A stretch of 64,000 nucleotides of DNA from Sunxiuqinia sp965372405 (GTDB lineage Bacteria; Bacteroidota; Bacteroidia; Bacteroidales; Prolixibacteraceae): positions 1 through 64,000 of the forward strand of contig CBDVCE010000003.1 of NCBI GenBank assembly GCA_965372405.1, given 5' to 3'. A program made the position numbers and the translations under genes. Shown here one piece after another: positions 46,533 to 56,213 of the stretch; within the stretch, counting starts at the first letter, position 1, and each line of letters begins with the position of its first letter. The notes beneath the pieces are model-generated. The model saw only the letters and a list, made by a program, of their open reading frames with translations, made no database searches and had not been told where the DNA came from.

Positions 46533-49313
46533 TTACTTTGCGGGAGAATTTTCAATTCCCCATTTTTTATTTGGTTCTGCGCCTAGCCACAATTCCAATA
46601 CTCCACCTTTGGCAAAATCCTCATGCAAAAACCAACATTGGTTTATAGAGTTTTCATTCAGCTTAGCCTTTTGGATGTAATAATTGTCGCTTGTATTATT
46701 ATGCGTTTTTATAGTGAAATAATCACCTGAATAATAGTCAGGGTTGAGTTTGATTTTAACCTCATCAAAAACAGGACTGGTAATCTCATAAATTGGATTA
46801 ACGGATTCTGTTCCCTTCAAACTGAATAATCCGATTGACATAAGTGAGCTAACTCCTCCCATTTGTCCCTGATCTTCGTCATGACCGCCATAACCTTTAT
46901 CTGGAGTTACGCCACCGTATGCTTGTTCGTTTACTTTTCTCACCCAATATTGTGAGAGCCATGGTTTTCCGGCGTAGTTAAATACATGGGCATTGGAGCA
47001 CCCCGGTTGATTGGCATAGCTCACGTATCCAGCACCATATCCAAATACAAAATCGGTAGGATCTGCTTTCTCAAATGAGAAATTTAATTTGTTGCATAAT
47101 CGATCATTGCCTCCCATTAGCTTTGCCAGTCCGGCTATATCGTGTGACACAGACCATGTTGCCTGCCATGCATTTGCTTCGACCCAGCCATGTCCACTTA
47201 ATGGTTCTGTGTGACTCCAGTTACCGTCTGTATCCTTTGGGAACACCAGACCGATTTCAGGATGATATAAACTTTTCCATCCCGTAGATCTTTTCTGGTA
47301 ATATCTGGCCTCCTTCTTCAACTTAAGTCTTGTAGCCATCTGTCCTAATGCCCAATCCTGAAATGCCCATTCAAGAGTAATTCCCGCATTGCCGGGCTTC
47401 CAGCCATTTTTTACGTAAAAGTTTATATCATCACCACCCATCATTCCCCCGGGTTCATGATTTCGTTTCATAACATCATAGGCGTGTTGAATATCCGTTT
47501 TTTTCATCAAGCCTTTCATGTATGTACTTACAAGCATATTGGTAGCCGGATTACCAGTCATGATATAGGAATATCCACCAACACAAGCTCCTCGTGGCAA
47601 AAGCTTACCATTGTCTGCGTATTGTATAAGTGAAGCGGAAAAATCATCTAAAACCTCAGGCCATGCTAATCCCCATAGGGTGTTCAGATTCCATTGGGTT
47701 AGCCAAAGTGCATCAAAGTTATACATATTGAATTTTGCAGTTCCATCTGGGTTTTTTGGTAAGGTTCTGACTTTTAACTGCGCATCAGTGTGGCTACCTT
47801 TTCGTTCACCATTAGTGTAATCGGGATAATCACCACTGATATCATTAATTTTATGTCTTCCCAATAGCGTATGCCAAAGATCGGTGTAAAACTTAACCTG
47901 CTGATTTTGCGTTCCCCCTTTAACTTCAATTTTGCTCATCCAGTCATTCCACTCATTTCTGGCATCTTCTCTCACTTTATCGAAATCCCAGTGATTGCAT
48001 TCCTGATTCATATTTTCACGGGCATTCTCAATGCTGGTATATGAAATTGAAATTTTCACTTTTATGGTTTCCCCTGCTTTCTTCGTGTACTGAGCGGATA
48101 CCCCTGCTGTTGGGGCTTCTTTGTAACTATCTTGTTTAATATCCTTATTTACAGCTTCAAGATGATCAATGTCCGATTTCTTAATCTCAGCATCCCAGCT
48201 GTTAAGCCTTTCCATTGGTTGATCCAATTGGATGAAAAAATACATTTTCACATTATTGGGACCACCCCATAAACGTCCAACGGTGTTTATAGATCCTTCA
48301 ATTTCGGTGTCACTTACTTTTTTAACATTGGCTCCTGTCATAGTGCTTGTAGAAACATAGCCACCAAGATTGAATAAGATATTTGCTGTAGCATCTTCGG
48401 TGTAGCGCATTCGGTAAAAACTTACCCGATCGGTGCATGTTTGCTCTACCCAGGTTTTATATTTATCAAGAAATACCCGGTGGTATCCCGGTTGTACAAT
48501 TTCTCCGTCATGCGAAAATTTAGATTTCCATCCATCATGCCAAAGAGAGGGATTAACATTTCCTGTAGTTGGCATAAATTCTACTCCTGAAAGCATCCAG
48601 CCATGAACCTGAGGGAAACTAAGAATTTCAGTACTATTATAATTATAGCCACCACCCATTTGGTTTTTGTTGCGGGTTAATGGAGCAGAGCTAATCATTC
48701 CAAACGGGCGACTTCCGGTAACAAAAAAGAAGTACCGTCCTCTTGTTGTTTCTATATATGGATCAACCATTGACACTGGATCAAGCTCATCCTTAGTTGA
48801 TGGGAAGACTTCTATTTCAGAGAATCCCAAATGATCTCCTTCTCCATCAGTTACAACAAAACGTATCCAATTAATATTTTTAGCAGGAAATTCAATTACC
48901 CTTGCACTTCCATCGTTGGGTATTAGGTTAACGCTTATCTCACTTCCATCACTAAACTGAAGAGTACCACCTCCCATATGGGATTTAAGATCAACTCGGT
49001 CATAAAAAATGATCTTATCAATTAGATGATGTTCTATCCATTCTAGCTTTACCCATGGATAGTTGACACCACCCCAGTAGTTTGTTTTACTATCAGATGC
49101 CCATTCTCCTATATCCGAAATTCGGATTAGTCCATCATTTATATTTTGTGGCGAATAATTATCGCTGAGTTCTGAGGAAGCAGTTACTTTTGCTTTAATA
49201 GCAATATTGTCCGATCCTGCCTGAATGGTTATGCTTACAATTAGTAATGCAAAAAAGACTACTGCTTTGCTGAGATGTTTTAACATAGATATAGGTTTTG
49301 ATATAGGATTCAT
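46533..49313 (-). CDS. GH92 family protein with discoidin-like domain and Gln at the acid position
   Basis: A GH92 protein of about 926 residues. The frame opens at 49367, overlapping the fucosidase stop, but the signal peptide (SMLKHLSKAVVFFALLIV, then IQAGS) begins later; the ATG at 49313, preceded by an A-rich leader, or 49286, is more likely. A discoidin/F5-8C-like domain (about 140 residues: ASSELSDNYSPQNINDG to FSEIEVFP) precedes the core, which begins SMVDPYIETTRGRYFF. The acid position reads ANQPGCSNAHVF, so Gln (787 counted from 49367) replaces Glu. The base motif is DEDQGQMGG. With the GH92 at 40202 and 59041 it forms a Gln-type subgroup, possibly acting on mannose-phosphate linkages. 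Confidence 0.92.
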   Translation of the reverse strand: MNPISKPISMLKHLSKAVVFFALLIVSITIQAGSDNIAIKAKVTASSELSDNYSPQNINDGLIRISDIGEWASDSKTNYWGGVNYPWVKLEWIEHHLIDKIIFYDRVDLKSHMGGGTLQFSDGSEISVNLIPNDGSARVIEFPAKNINWIRFVVTDGEGDHLGFSEIEVFPSTKDELDPVSMVDPYIETTRGRYFFFVTGSRPFGMISSAPLTRNKNQMGGGYNYNSTEILSFPQVHGWMLSGVEFMPTTGNVNPSLWHDGWKSKFSHDGEIVQPGYHRVFLDKYKTWVEQTCTDRVSFYRMRYTEDATANILFNLGGYVSTSTMTGANVKKVSDTEIEGSINTVGRLWGGPNNVKMYFFIQLDQPMERLNSWDAEIKKSDIDHLEAVNKDIKQDSYKEAPTAGVSAQYTKKAGETIKVKISISYTSIENARENMNQECNHWDFDKVREDARNEWNDWMSKIEVKGGTQNQQVKFYTDLWHTLLGRHKINDISGDYPDYTNGERKGSHTDAQLKVRTLPKNPDGTAKFNMYNFDALWLTQWNLNTLWGLAWPEVLDDFSASLIQYADNGKLLPRGACVGGYSYIMTGNPATNMLVSTYMKGLMKKTDIQHAYDVMKRNHEPGGMMGGDDINFYVKNGWKPGNAGITLEWAFQDWALGQMATRLKLKKEARYYQKRSTGWKSLYHPEIGLVFPKDTDGNWSHTEPLSGHGWVEANAWQATWSVSHDIAGLAKLMGGNDRLCNKLNFSFEKADPTDFVFGYGAGYVSYANQPGCSNAHVFNYAGKPWLSQYWVRKVNEQAYGGVTPDKGYGGHDEDQGQMGGVSSLMSIGLFSLKGTESVNPIYEITSPVFDEVKIKLNPDYYSGDYFTIKTHNNTSDNYYIQKAKLNENSINQCWFLHEDFAKGGVLELWLGAEPNKKWGIENSPAK

Positions 49314-49359
49314 TGAAAGATTTGTTTTTATTTTTCTGTATTCAGTCATAGTAGTTCCC

Positions 49360-50853
49360 TTACTCATTTATAAGCTTGATGGCAATAGCTTCTTGTTTCA
49401 CCAATGAAGATCTCAAGTTTTTAGGAATAGAAATATTAAATCCTCCATCAACCGATTTGACTTTTAGTTTTTGTTCTGAGGCCAGTAGGCTGGCCTTTAG
49501 TTTTCCTTTCAAATTTATTTGGACAAATATTTCAGAAGGCAACTCTTTCTCATCTTTTGCGGGCATATAAATTGCATAGATTGTGTGATCCCCTTTTGCT
49601 GTGTATGCCACCTTGCCATCAAGGAATGGCTCCACTGGATTCGTTTCGTAGATTGCTTCACCGTTTGCCTCCAGCCATTTACCAAGTAGCTCTAGATTTT
49701 CGATTACTTTAGCTTCGAATTTACCAGACCCGTCTGGTCCTATACCCAGCAATAGATTTCCGCCTTTGGCCACGATGTTAACAAGCAGGTGTACCAGTTG
49801 TTTCGATGATTTGTAATTGTCATTTTTCACCCAGCCCCATGCACCACCCATAGTAATGCAGCTTTCCCACGGTACTAACAATGGTTTTTCAGGAGTTTTT
49901 TGTTCAGGAGTTAAATAATTTTCATACTCACCTTCCACCCAGCGGTCAACAACGAGCATTCCTGGCTGTTTGGCACGTGCCTTTTCCGAAATCAGTTTCA
50001 TGTTAATATCCATATCGTGTGGGTACTTACAGAAATCCGCAACCTTCTCAGTTATTTTTGATTTGGGTAATACCCAGCAGCCATCCAACCAAAGAATATC
50101 AACTTTGCCATATTCTGTCGTTAATTCATTCAATTGGTTTTGTGTGAAGTCCACAAATCTTTGCCAGCGTTCAGGATGTTTTGTAATATCATAGGTAGGA
50201 TTTCTGTCTTTGGGTGGATAATACGGCCACCAGAAATCTTTTGAAGTCCAGTCTGGTTTCGAAAAATAAACTCCCGTTGCCAGTCCTTCTTTTCTTGTGG
50301 CATCAAGAACTTCTTTTAAAACATTCGATTTTGGATTTGAAGAAAAAGGACAGGCAGGAGCCGTAACTTTAAAATCGGTGTATTTCGTGTCATACAAACA
50401 AAATCCATCGTGATGTTTAGATGAATAAATCATATACTTTGCACCGGAACGTTTAAACATATCTGCCCATTTTTCAGGATTGAAGTTCTGCGGGTTAAAC
50501 TTTGTAATGGTATTACGGTAGTCATTGCAAAATTTGTAATAGTCGTCGTAACCTTTACGGGTAATCCAGTCCTCCGGACATAATGCCCATGATTCAACTA
50601 TTCCAAGTTCTGAGTACAATCCCATGTGTATCAATAATCCAAATTTGTAGCCCTGCCACTTATTTAAATTTTCCAGCACTTTCGGATCTTTGGGCCACAC
50701 ATATCCGTGGTCATTTTGCAAATGTCTTGTCAATTCCACTGCCATCGGATCGTCTGTTGAATTTTTATCTGTTTGTGCCAAAGCATTATCTGAAATGATT
50801 ACAAGACTAAACAATAAGAAAAAACAGCCGCCTATTAATAGATTTGTTTTCAT
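49360..50853 (-). CDS. GH29 alpha-L-fucosidase, secreted
   Basis: A 497-residue retaining alpha-L-fucosidase. The signal peptide ends near NALA (about 26). GH29 signatures: KFGLLIHMGLYS near residue 70, YMIYSSKHHDGFCLYDT, ATGVYFSKPDW, and DILWLDGCW, where the Asp before Gly is the expected nucleophile. The C-terminal beta-sandwich is present. The stop codon overlaps an upstream ATG of the GH92 frame, and the sulfatase start upstream is 12 bases from its own start, so it is in the same operon. It implies alpha-fucose on the target glycan. The acid/base residue is not conserved enough in this family to name. Confidence 0.93.
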   Translation of the reverse strand: MKTNLLIGGCFFLLFSLVIISDNALAQTDKNSTDDPMAVELTRHLQNDHGYVWPKDPKVLENLNKWQGYKFGLLIHMGLYSELGIVESWALCPEDWITRKGYDDYYKFCNDYRNTITKFNPQNFNPEKWADMFKRSGAKYMIYSSKHHDGFCLYDTKYTDFKVTAPACPFSSNPKSNVLKEVLDATRKEGLATGVYFSKPDWTSKDFWWPYYPPKDRNPTYDITKHPERWQRFVDFTQNQLNELTTEYGKVDILWLDGCWVLPKSKITEKVADFCKYPHDMDINMKLISEKARAKQPGMLVVDRWVEGEYENYLTPEQKTPEKPLLVPWESCITMGGAWGWVKNDNYKSSKQLVHLLVNIVAKGGNLLLGIGPDGSGKFEAKVIENLELLGKWLEANGEAIYETNPVEPFLDGKVAYTAKGDHTIYAIYMPAKDEKELPSEIFVQINLKGKLKASLLASEQKLKVKSVDGGFNISIPKNLRSSLVKQEAIAIKLINE

Positions 50854-50865
50854 AGTAATTAGTAT

Positions 50866-52407
50866 TTAGTTGGTTTTGTTGTCTTTGTATTTCTCTTGCA
50901 ATTCAGAAAGCCTTATTTTCATGTTTTTCAGAGTATCAGAAAATTCAGGCTTATCAATCAAATTATTCATTTCCGTAGGATCTTCTTTTAAATCATACAA
51001 TTCCCAAGAGTCAACTTCATCGTAAAAATGAATAAGTTTATATCGTTCGGTTCGAATTCCATAATGAGGAGTTGCTCCAAAACCTTTTTCGTAATAGTGA
51101 TAATAAAGGGCATCTCGCCATCTTACATCAGGAGTTTCCCAAATTGATCTTAAAGATTCACCCTGCATATCATCTGGTATTTCAACCCCTGCGATATCTA
51201 AAAGTGTTGGAGCAATGTCTAGGTTCTGAACAAGTTTATTTGTTTCTGATTTTCCTTTTATTTCAGATGGAAATCTTATAACTAAAGGTGTTCTCATCGA
51301 CTCTTCATACATAAAACGCTTATCAAATAAACCATGCTCACCCAGATAAAATCCCTGATCGGAGGTGTAAATGACGATTGTATTTTCTTCAAGATCGTTA
51401 TCCTTTAGAAACTGTAAAACTTCGCCCACACTCTCATCAACCGACGCAATACAACGCAGGTAATCTTCCATGTATCGTCGGTATTTCCATTGGTCGAATT
51501 TGGCTTCATCGTCTTTAACTTTCAAAAATTCGATTTCTTCCTTTTTATACGATTCTTCCCAGCTTTTACGCTCTTCCGGAGTTAATCGATCCAATCTTCG
51601 CCAATACTCTTCGGGAGCCCAAAAATTTACGGCACCCGTATCGCATTCATTACATGGAACTTTAAAATCCATACGAATATCCATGTGATCTTTTACCGTG
51701 AGTTTTTGCGTTTTCAGCGCTTCTCGTCCATCGTAATCATCATAAAAATTTTCGGGAAGTGGAAAATCTTTATCATCAAACATTGTCAGATTTTTAAGAG
51801 CAGGCATCCAACTTCGATGCGGTGCTTTGTGGTGCATCATTAAAAAGAAAGGCTTGTTTTTTTCTTTCTTCTTTAACCACGAGAGTGACAGTTTTGTAAT
51901 AATTTCAGTTACATAACCACTGTATGTTGTATCTTTTCCATCTTTGATAAATTCAGGATTGTAATAATCTCCCTGCCCCGGCAGCACATTCCAATAATCA
52001 AACCCAGTTGGGTGGCTTTTTAAATGCCATTTGCCCACAATTGCAGTTTGGTAGCCATTTGCCTGCATTATTTTTGGTAGTGTTTGCTGGCTCCCATCAA
52101 AAACCTCACTGTTTCCTCTAACTCCGTTTAAATGCGAATACTTTCCAGTTAGAATTACTGCCCGACTTGGTGCACAAATAGAATTGGTTACAAATGCTTT
52201 ATTGTAAATAATTCCCTCGCTGGCAATTTGGTCGATATTTGGTGTTTGAATTAGTTTAGATCCGTATGCACTAATTGCTTGAAAAGCATGGTCGTCGGAC
52301 ATGATAAACAGAATGTTGGATTGTTTCTGTTTTTGAATTGACTGGCATCCTAATAATGTCAAGATGAAGGCTATGATTATTCCAGTTTTAATAAAAGTAT
52401 TTTCCAT
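50866..52407 (-). CDS. family S1 sulfatase lipoprotein
   Basis: A 513-residue sulfatase from the ATG at 52407, which gives a lipoprotein signal (TLLGC). The open frame continues to 52473, but that extension is translated through an inverted repeat (PCRGHGHIPE) and is not a signal peptide. Metal motif MSDDHAFQ is at about 36; formylglycine motif CAPSR has Cys78 followed by AVILTGKYSH; YTSDQGFYLGEH is the later metal site. Overall features resemble sulfatases and iduronate-type enzymes acting on ring sulfates, but no subfamily is assigned. It lies 12 bases before the fucosidase start. Confidence 0.94.
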   Translation of the reverse strand: MENTFIKTGIIIAFILTLLGCQSIQKQKQSNILFIMSDDHAFQAISAYGSKLIQTPNIDQIASEGIIYNKAFVTNSICAPSRAVILTGKYSHLNGVRGNSEVFDGSQQTLPKIMQANGYQTAIVGKWHLKSHPTGFDYWNVLPGQGDYYNPEFIKDGKDTTYSGYVTEIITKLSLSWLKKKEKNKPFFLMMHHKAPHRSWMPALKNLTMFDDKDFPLPENFYDDYDGREALKTQKLTVKDHMDIRMDFKVPCNECDTGAVNFWAPEEYWRRLDRLTPEERKSWEESYKKEEIEFLKVKDDEAKFDQWKYRRYMEDYLRCIASVDESVGEVLQFLKDNDLEENTIVIYTSDQGFYLGEHGLFDKRFMYEESMRTPLVIRFPSEIKGKSETNKLVQNLDIAPTLLDIAGVEIPDDMQGESLRSIWETPDVRWRDALYYHYYEKGFGATPHYGIRTERYKLIHFYDEVDSWELYDLKEDPTEMNNLIDKPEFSDTLKNMKIRLSELQEKYKDNKTN

Positions 52408-52436
52408 GATATGAATGTTTTTATTCTCGGGTATAT

Positions 52437-52457
52437 GGCCATGTCCTCTGCATGGCC
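52437..52457. repeat. inverted repeat upstream of the sulfatase gene
   Basis: GGCCATG and CATGGCC form a perfect 7-bp stem with a seven-base loop. On the plus strand a run of six T follows at 52462-52467, but no plus-strand gene ends here. It lies in the leader of the sulfatase at 50866 (minus strand) and would form a hairpin in that mRNA. It may be an interspersed palindromic element. Confidence 0.55.
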
Positions 52458-52537
52458 GGGATTTTTTATTCAACCCAATTTTTGGTATTTATAATATTTC
52501 CAATATAATATCTGATACATAATTCGTAATACCACCC

Positions 52538-54373
52538 TTAAATTCTGCTCAAGTAAACCCAATAAGCTGTCCTGCTAGTTCCATCTTGGTCAACAAACCA
52601 AGTTTGCAAATCTGTGTTTCCCTGCTCCAATGTTAATTCAAATTTGATTGATTTTTCAGTTGGATTTATCTTTTTAGAAACAGCAGCATCCCCGATTTGC
52701 ACCCTTGCACTGTCTGGCGATATTTGCACAGCATCTTTTCTAAATTCTTTCATTGGCACCCTGCCGCCCAAACCTTCAAACTCATTTATAGCCCTATCTG
52801 TTTCTCTTGGCCACCGCCTTAATTCGATTTCATACTTTCCGGATTGTTCGATAAACAATGACCATTTACCGTTTATTTCGCGAGCACTAATAGCACCCGC
52901 CATTGACCATTCTGCAGGATGACCCTGACTTGGTGTAATACCAGAAAGAGAAAGTTTAGTAATTGGTTGTTTGGGATTTCCAATACGCACTCTTGCTATT
53001 CTTTCTGTAAAGGGTTGGATGTTCATCCAATGATTTTCATAACTATCTTTTAGTTCCCTGACAATTTCTGGATAGCTATCCGCCAAATTATTATTTTGAG
53101 CAGGATCACTTCTCAAATCATACAATTCGTTATTTACCAGCCTCCACTTTTGTTTGCAAACTACCGTGTTACCCTCTTTTGGCGCAGCAACATGATAGCC
53201 GCCAGGTAAATTCTGGGGCATTTGGCTAAAATAGACCCGATCTTGATTCCAACCTGATGGTTCATCGTAAAGCAGTGGAACCAAACTCTGTCCATCAAAA
53301 GATAGTTGTTTATCCGTTTTTAACTTACACAATTCGATTAGAGTTGGAGCAATATCAAGATGTGCTGTAAGTGCATTTATTTTTTTTCCGGGCTGTATGC
53401 TACCATTTGGCCATCGAATGAATAAGGGAACACGATGCCCTCCTTCGTAGGGACTTCCTTTTCGTTCTCGCATACCGGCATTGTATTCCTGACTTACAGT
53501 GCCATTATCTGTAAGGAATATAACAATCGTATTCTTGTCTAGATTTTCTTGCTCCAGAAAGGTTAAAACCCTACCCACTTGTTCATCAATTTTATCAATT
53601 GAACCATAAAATCTTGCCATATCAGTATAGGAATAGGGAACCACTTCGCTCGTATCCATACTGGTAGAATCATATTTTTCCCTGTATTCCGATGGAATAT
53701 TCCACGGGCGATGAGGAATATTGGTAGCCAGATACACAAAGAAGGGTTCATCTTTATGTTGCTCGATAAATTCCAACGCATGATCTACAAAAGCATCGGT
53801 GCCAAAACCATCAGTTTTCACTGGTAAGCCATTTAGAGAATAAGTGTCATCAAACCTATCATTATCCCAATAGCCATCTGCTGCTCCCAGTCCTGAATTT
53901 CCAAGCATAAATGAAGTATCAAAGCCCCTGAAATGCGGTGCAAACGGATAATTATCTCCAAGATGCCATTTCCCGAAGTGGCCCGTTGCATAATTGTTGA
54001 ACTTGAAGATATCAGCAATGGTCGTCTCTTCCTCATTTAGCCAGTTTCGTCCTCCATAGGTATACCACACTCCGGTTCTGCGAAAGTCGCGACCAGTCAT
54101 TAAAGAAGCCCGGGTAGGTGCACAATAAGGTGAAACATGAAAATCGCTAAATTGAACACCACCCTTACTTAATAAATCTAAATTTGGAGTTTTTAAAGTG
54201 GGGTGTCCATTACATGACATGTCCCCATACCCCTGATCATCTGTCATTATTATAATTACATTGGGTTTTAATGATTTTGGTGTTTCTTTATGAGAACATC
54301 CAAATGCCATAAACAGATAAAATATCATGGATAATCCTCTGCATTTAATTTTTCGATAAGGCTTTTTTTGCAT
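52538..54373 (-). CDS. family S1 arylsulfatase-type lipoprotein with C-terminal beta-domain
   Basis: A 611-residue sulfatase. The lipobox AFGC lies at about residue 26. Metal motif MTDDQGYGDMSC is at about 43-54; the formylglycine motif CAPTR (Cys84) is followed by ASLMTGRDF; FLTDNGTVSQEY is the later metal site. About 130 extra C-terminal residues (after FTERIARVRIGNP) form a beta-rich domain seen in other Bacteroidota arylsulfatases. Gaps of 130 bases to the next sulfatase and 268 to the upstream one, both with inverted repeats, suggest differential mRNA processing within the operon. Confidence 0.94.
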   Translation of the reverse strand: MQKKPYRKIKCRGLSMIFYLFMAFGCSHKETPKSLKPNVIIIMTDDQGYGDMSCNGHPTLKTPNLDLLSKGGVQFSDFHVSPYCAPTRASLMTGRDFRRTGVWYTYGGRNWLNEEETTIADIFKFNNYATGHFGKWHLGDNYPFAPHFRGFDTSFMLGNSGLGAADGYWDNDRFDDTYSLNGLPVKTDGFGTDAFVDHALEFIEQHKDEPFFVYLATNIPHRPWNIPSEYREKYDSTSMDTSEVVPYSYTDMARFYGSIDKIDEQVGRVLTFLEQENLDKNTIVIFLTDNGTVSQEYNAGMRERKGSPYEGGHRVPLFIRWPNGSIQPGKKINALTAHLDIAPTLIELCKLKTDKQLSFDGQSLVPLLYDEPSGWNQDRVYFSQMPQNLPGGYHVAAPKEGNTVVCKQKWRLVNNELYDLRSDPAQNNNLADSYPEIVRELKDSYENHWMNIQPFTERIARVRIGNPKQPITKLSLSGITPSQGHPAEWSMAGAISAREINGKWSLFIEQSGKYEIELRRWPRETDRAINEFEGLGGRVPMKEFRKDAVQISPDSARVQIGDAAVSKKINPTEKSIKFELTLEQGNTDLQTWFVDQDGTSRTAYWVYLSRI

Positions 54374-54439
54374 GCTTTATAATTTAATTTGAAAAATTTA
54401 TTCCGAATATTGTTAGGTCATAGAACAAGGATTATTCAC

Positions 54440-54554
54440 CTGCCGGCAGTCAGGATTCCGGTCAAATTAGTATAACCCCGATCATAAATACTTAATAACT
54501 CTTGATTTTCTTTTCAATTTTTTCTTTGTATTTTTCATCTGCCAGCTGGCGGAT
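54440..54554. repeat. two short palindromes in the 268-base gap between sulfatases
   Basis: CTGCCGGCAG (54440-54449) is a perfect 10-base palindrome. ATCTGCC pairs with GGCGGAT (54537-54554) around AGCT, with seven T following on the plus strand. Both contain the TGCC..GGC core and may be decayed copies of one interspersed repeat. No gene is visible in the surrounding gap, 54374-54641. Confidence 0.5.
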
Positions 54555-54641
54555 AGTTTTTTTCGAATCTTTGTCGCATAATAACCTGAATACAAGCAGC
54601 TAACATCGCTTTTATTTGTTTTTAATTTACATTTTTAAGTA

Positions 54642-56210
54642 CTAATTATTAGTAAATTCTATTTGCCTCAATTCAAAATCAATTGAATGACTTTTTTGAA
54701 CTAGTCCGGGCGTACTCCGTCCCTCAGTAACATATTTGGTTAACAATGATTTTAAGTCTTTAACTATTTCAGGATGTTCTTCATATACATTGTTCTTTTC
54801 TTCAATATCATTCTCAATATTATAAAGTTGCCAGGGAGTTGTAATCCCGAACCCATTTGGATTTAAGTATTCACTAACCCAGCCTCCAGATCGATTAGTT
54901 AATATTAGCTTCCAATTTCCTTTTCTGATAGCCAAACTACCATTGCCTGCATGATGAACCAGAGCTTCTCTGATAGTATGATCATTTTTCTGCATAAAAG
55001 CGGGGAGGATGTTGTAACTGTCTTCACCAGCATTTTCGGGTAATTCATAACCAGTAATTTCTGCAATCGTCTTCAACATATCAACCTGGCAAATTAGCTC
55101 ATTGCTCGTTTCTCCTTCATTTACTTTTCCAGGCCAGCGAACAATAAAAGGTACTCTATGGCCTCCTTCCCATAACTCTGCCTTATATCCTCTTAAATTT
55201 CCGTTAGTCAGATGCCCATATTTTTTTATCGAGCCCCAATCTCCACAATCATTAGTTCCATCTACTCCAACTGAGCCATTATCGCTGGAAAATATTACGA
55301 TAGTGTTCTTTGCAACATTGTTGTTCTCCAAAGCATTCAAAACTTCTCCAACAACCCAAGCTACTTCATTCACAAAATCACCATACCTACCAGCCTCGCT
55401 TTTTTCTTTAAACTGGTCAGTTGGTGCAATGGGTGTATGTGGAGCTGTTAAAGGGAAATACAAAAAGAAAGGTTTTTTATCTGAGCTTTTATCTTTTATA
55501 AAATCAACCGCCTTTTCTGCAAGTTTTGGAAGAATTTTTTCCAGCGACCAGCCTTCAGCCATCATTCCATCTTTACTTCCAAAAATCGAATCTGGCTTCA
55601 TTACAGTAGGTATAGCCACAACTCTATCATTTTCAATAAAAGTATAGGGAGGGTAGTTTGGGACATCAACACCAAAGTAGTAATCAAATCCATGCTCTGT
55701 TGGCCCACCTTTTATAGCCTGAGTGTAATCAACATTATATCCATTTGCTTGCATTGCAGTTAAAGTATCTTTGGTGGTGTAGTTCCAACCCAAATGCCAT
55801 TTCCCAATTGCAGCGGTTTGGTATCCTTTTTCCCTGAGCATTTCAGGAAGTGTTAATCGACTTTTATTTATCAGTGGTGCAGCCCAAGCTGGTAAGGCTC
55901 CATGTTTCACCCTTGTCCTCCAACAATATCTTCCAGTTAAAAGAGCATACCTGCTTGGAGAACAAAGTGCATCAGCAGAATGAGCATCAGTGAATAACAT
56001 TCCCTCATTAGCCATCTTGTCAATATTTGGAGTTGGTATTTTGGAATTTTCATTATAACAACTTATATCTCCATAACCTAAGTCGTCGGCGTAAATTAAA
56101 ACGATGTTAGGCTTTTGAGATACTACCCTCATTTTGCAACTTGCAAGAATACTTGCGGTAAAAATAATTGAAAATATTATCGTTGTTCGATTGAATTTTA
56201 CTGCGTTCAT
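54642..56210 (-). CDS. family S1 sulfatase lipoprotein
   Basis: A 522-residue sulfatase with lipobox LASC at about residue 25. Metal motif YADDLGYGDISCYN is at about 40; the formylglycine motif CSPSR (Cys83) is followed by YALLTGRYCWR; FSSDNGSVG is the later metal site. The arrangement resembles the large arylsulfatase-A-like branch of S1. It lies 3 bases from the clan GH-A gene upstream, so the two are co-expressed and may act on the same sulfated residue. Confidence 0.95.
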   Translation of the reverse strand: MNAVKFNRTTIIFSIIFTASILASCKMRVVSQKPNIVLIYADDLGYGDISCYNENSKIPTPNIDKMANEGMLFTDAHSADALCSPSRYALLTGRYCWRTRVKHGALPAWAAPLINKSRLTLPEMLREKGYQTAAIGKWHLGWNYTTKDTLTAMQANGYNVDYTQAIKGGPTEHGFDYYFGVDVPNYPPYTFIENDRVVAIPTVMKPDSIFGSKDGMMAEGWSLEKILPKLAEKAVDFIKDKSSDKKPFFLYFPLTAPHTPIAPTDQFKEKSEAGRYGDFVNEVAWVVGEVLNALENNNVAKNTIVIFSSDNGSVGVDGTNDCGDWGSIKKYGHLTNGNLRGYKAELWEGGHRVPFIVRWPGKVNEGETSNELICQVDMLKTIAEITGYELPENAGEDSYNILPAFMQKNDHTIREALVHHAGNGSLAIRKGNWKLILTNRSGGWVSEYLNPNGFGITTPWQLYNIENDIEEKNNVYEEHPEIVKDLKSLLTKYVTEGRSTPGLVQKSHSIDFELRQIEFTNN

Positions 56211-56213
56211 TTT

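Noticed and set aside
52408..52473. N-terminal extension of the sulfatase frame to 52473
   Set aside because: It is translated through an inverted repeat and would bury the lipoprotein signal that starts at 52407.
55102..55647. 181-codon plus-strand open frame
   Set aside because: It is entirely antisense to the conserved catalytic part of a sulfatase, so it is a shadow frame.
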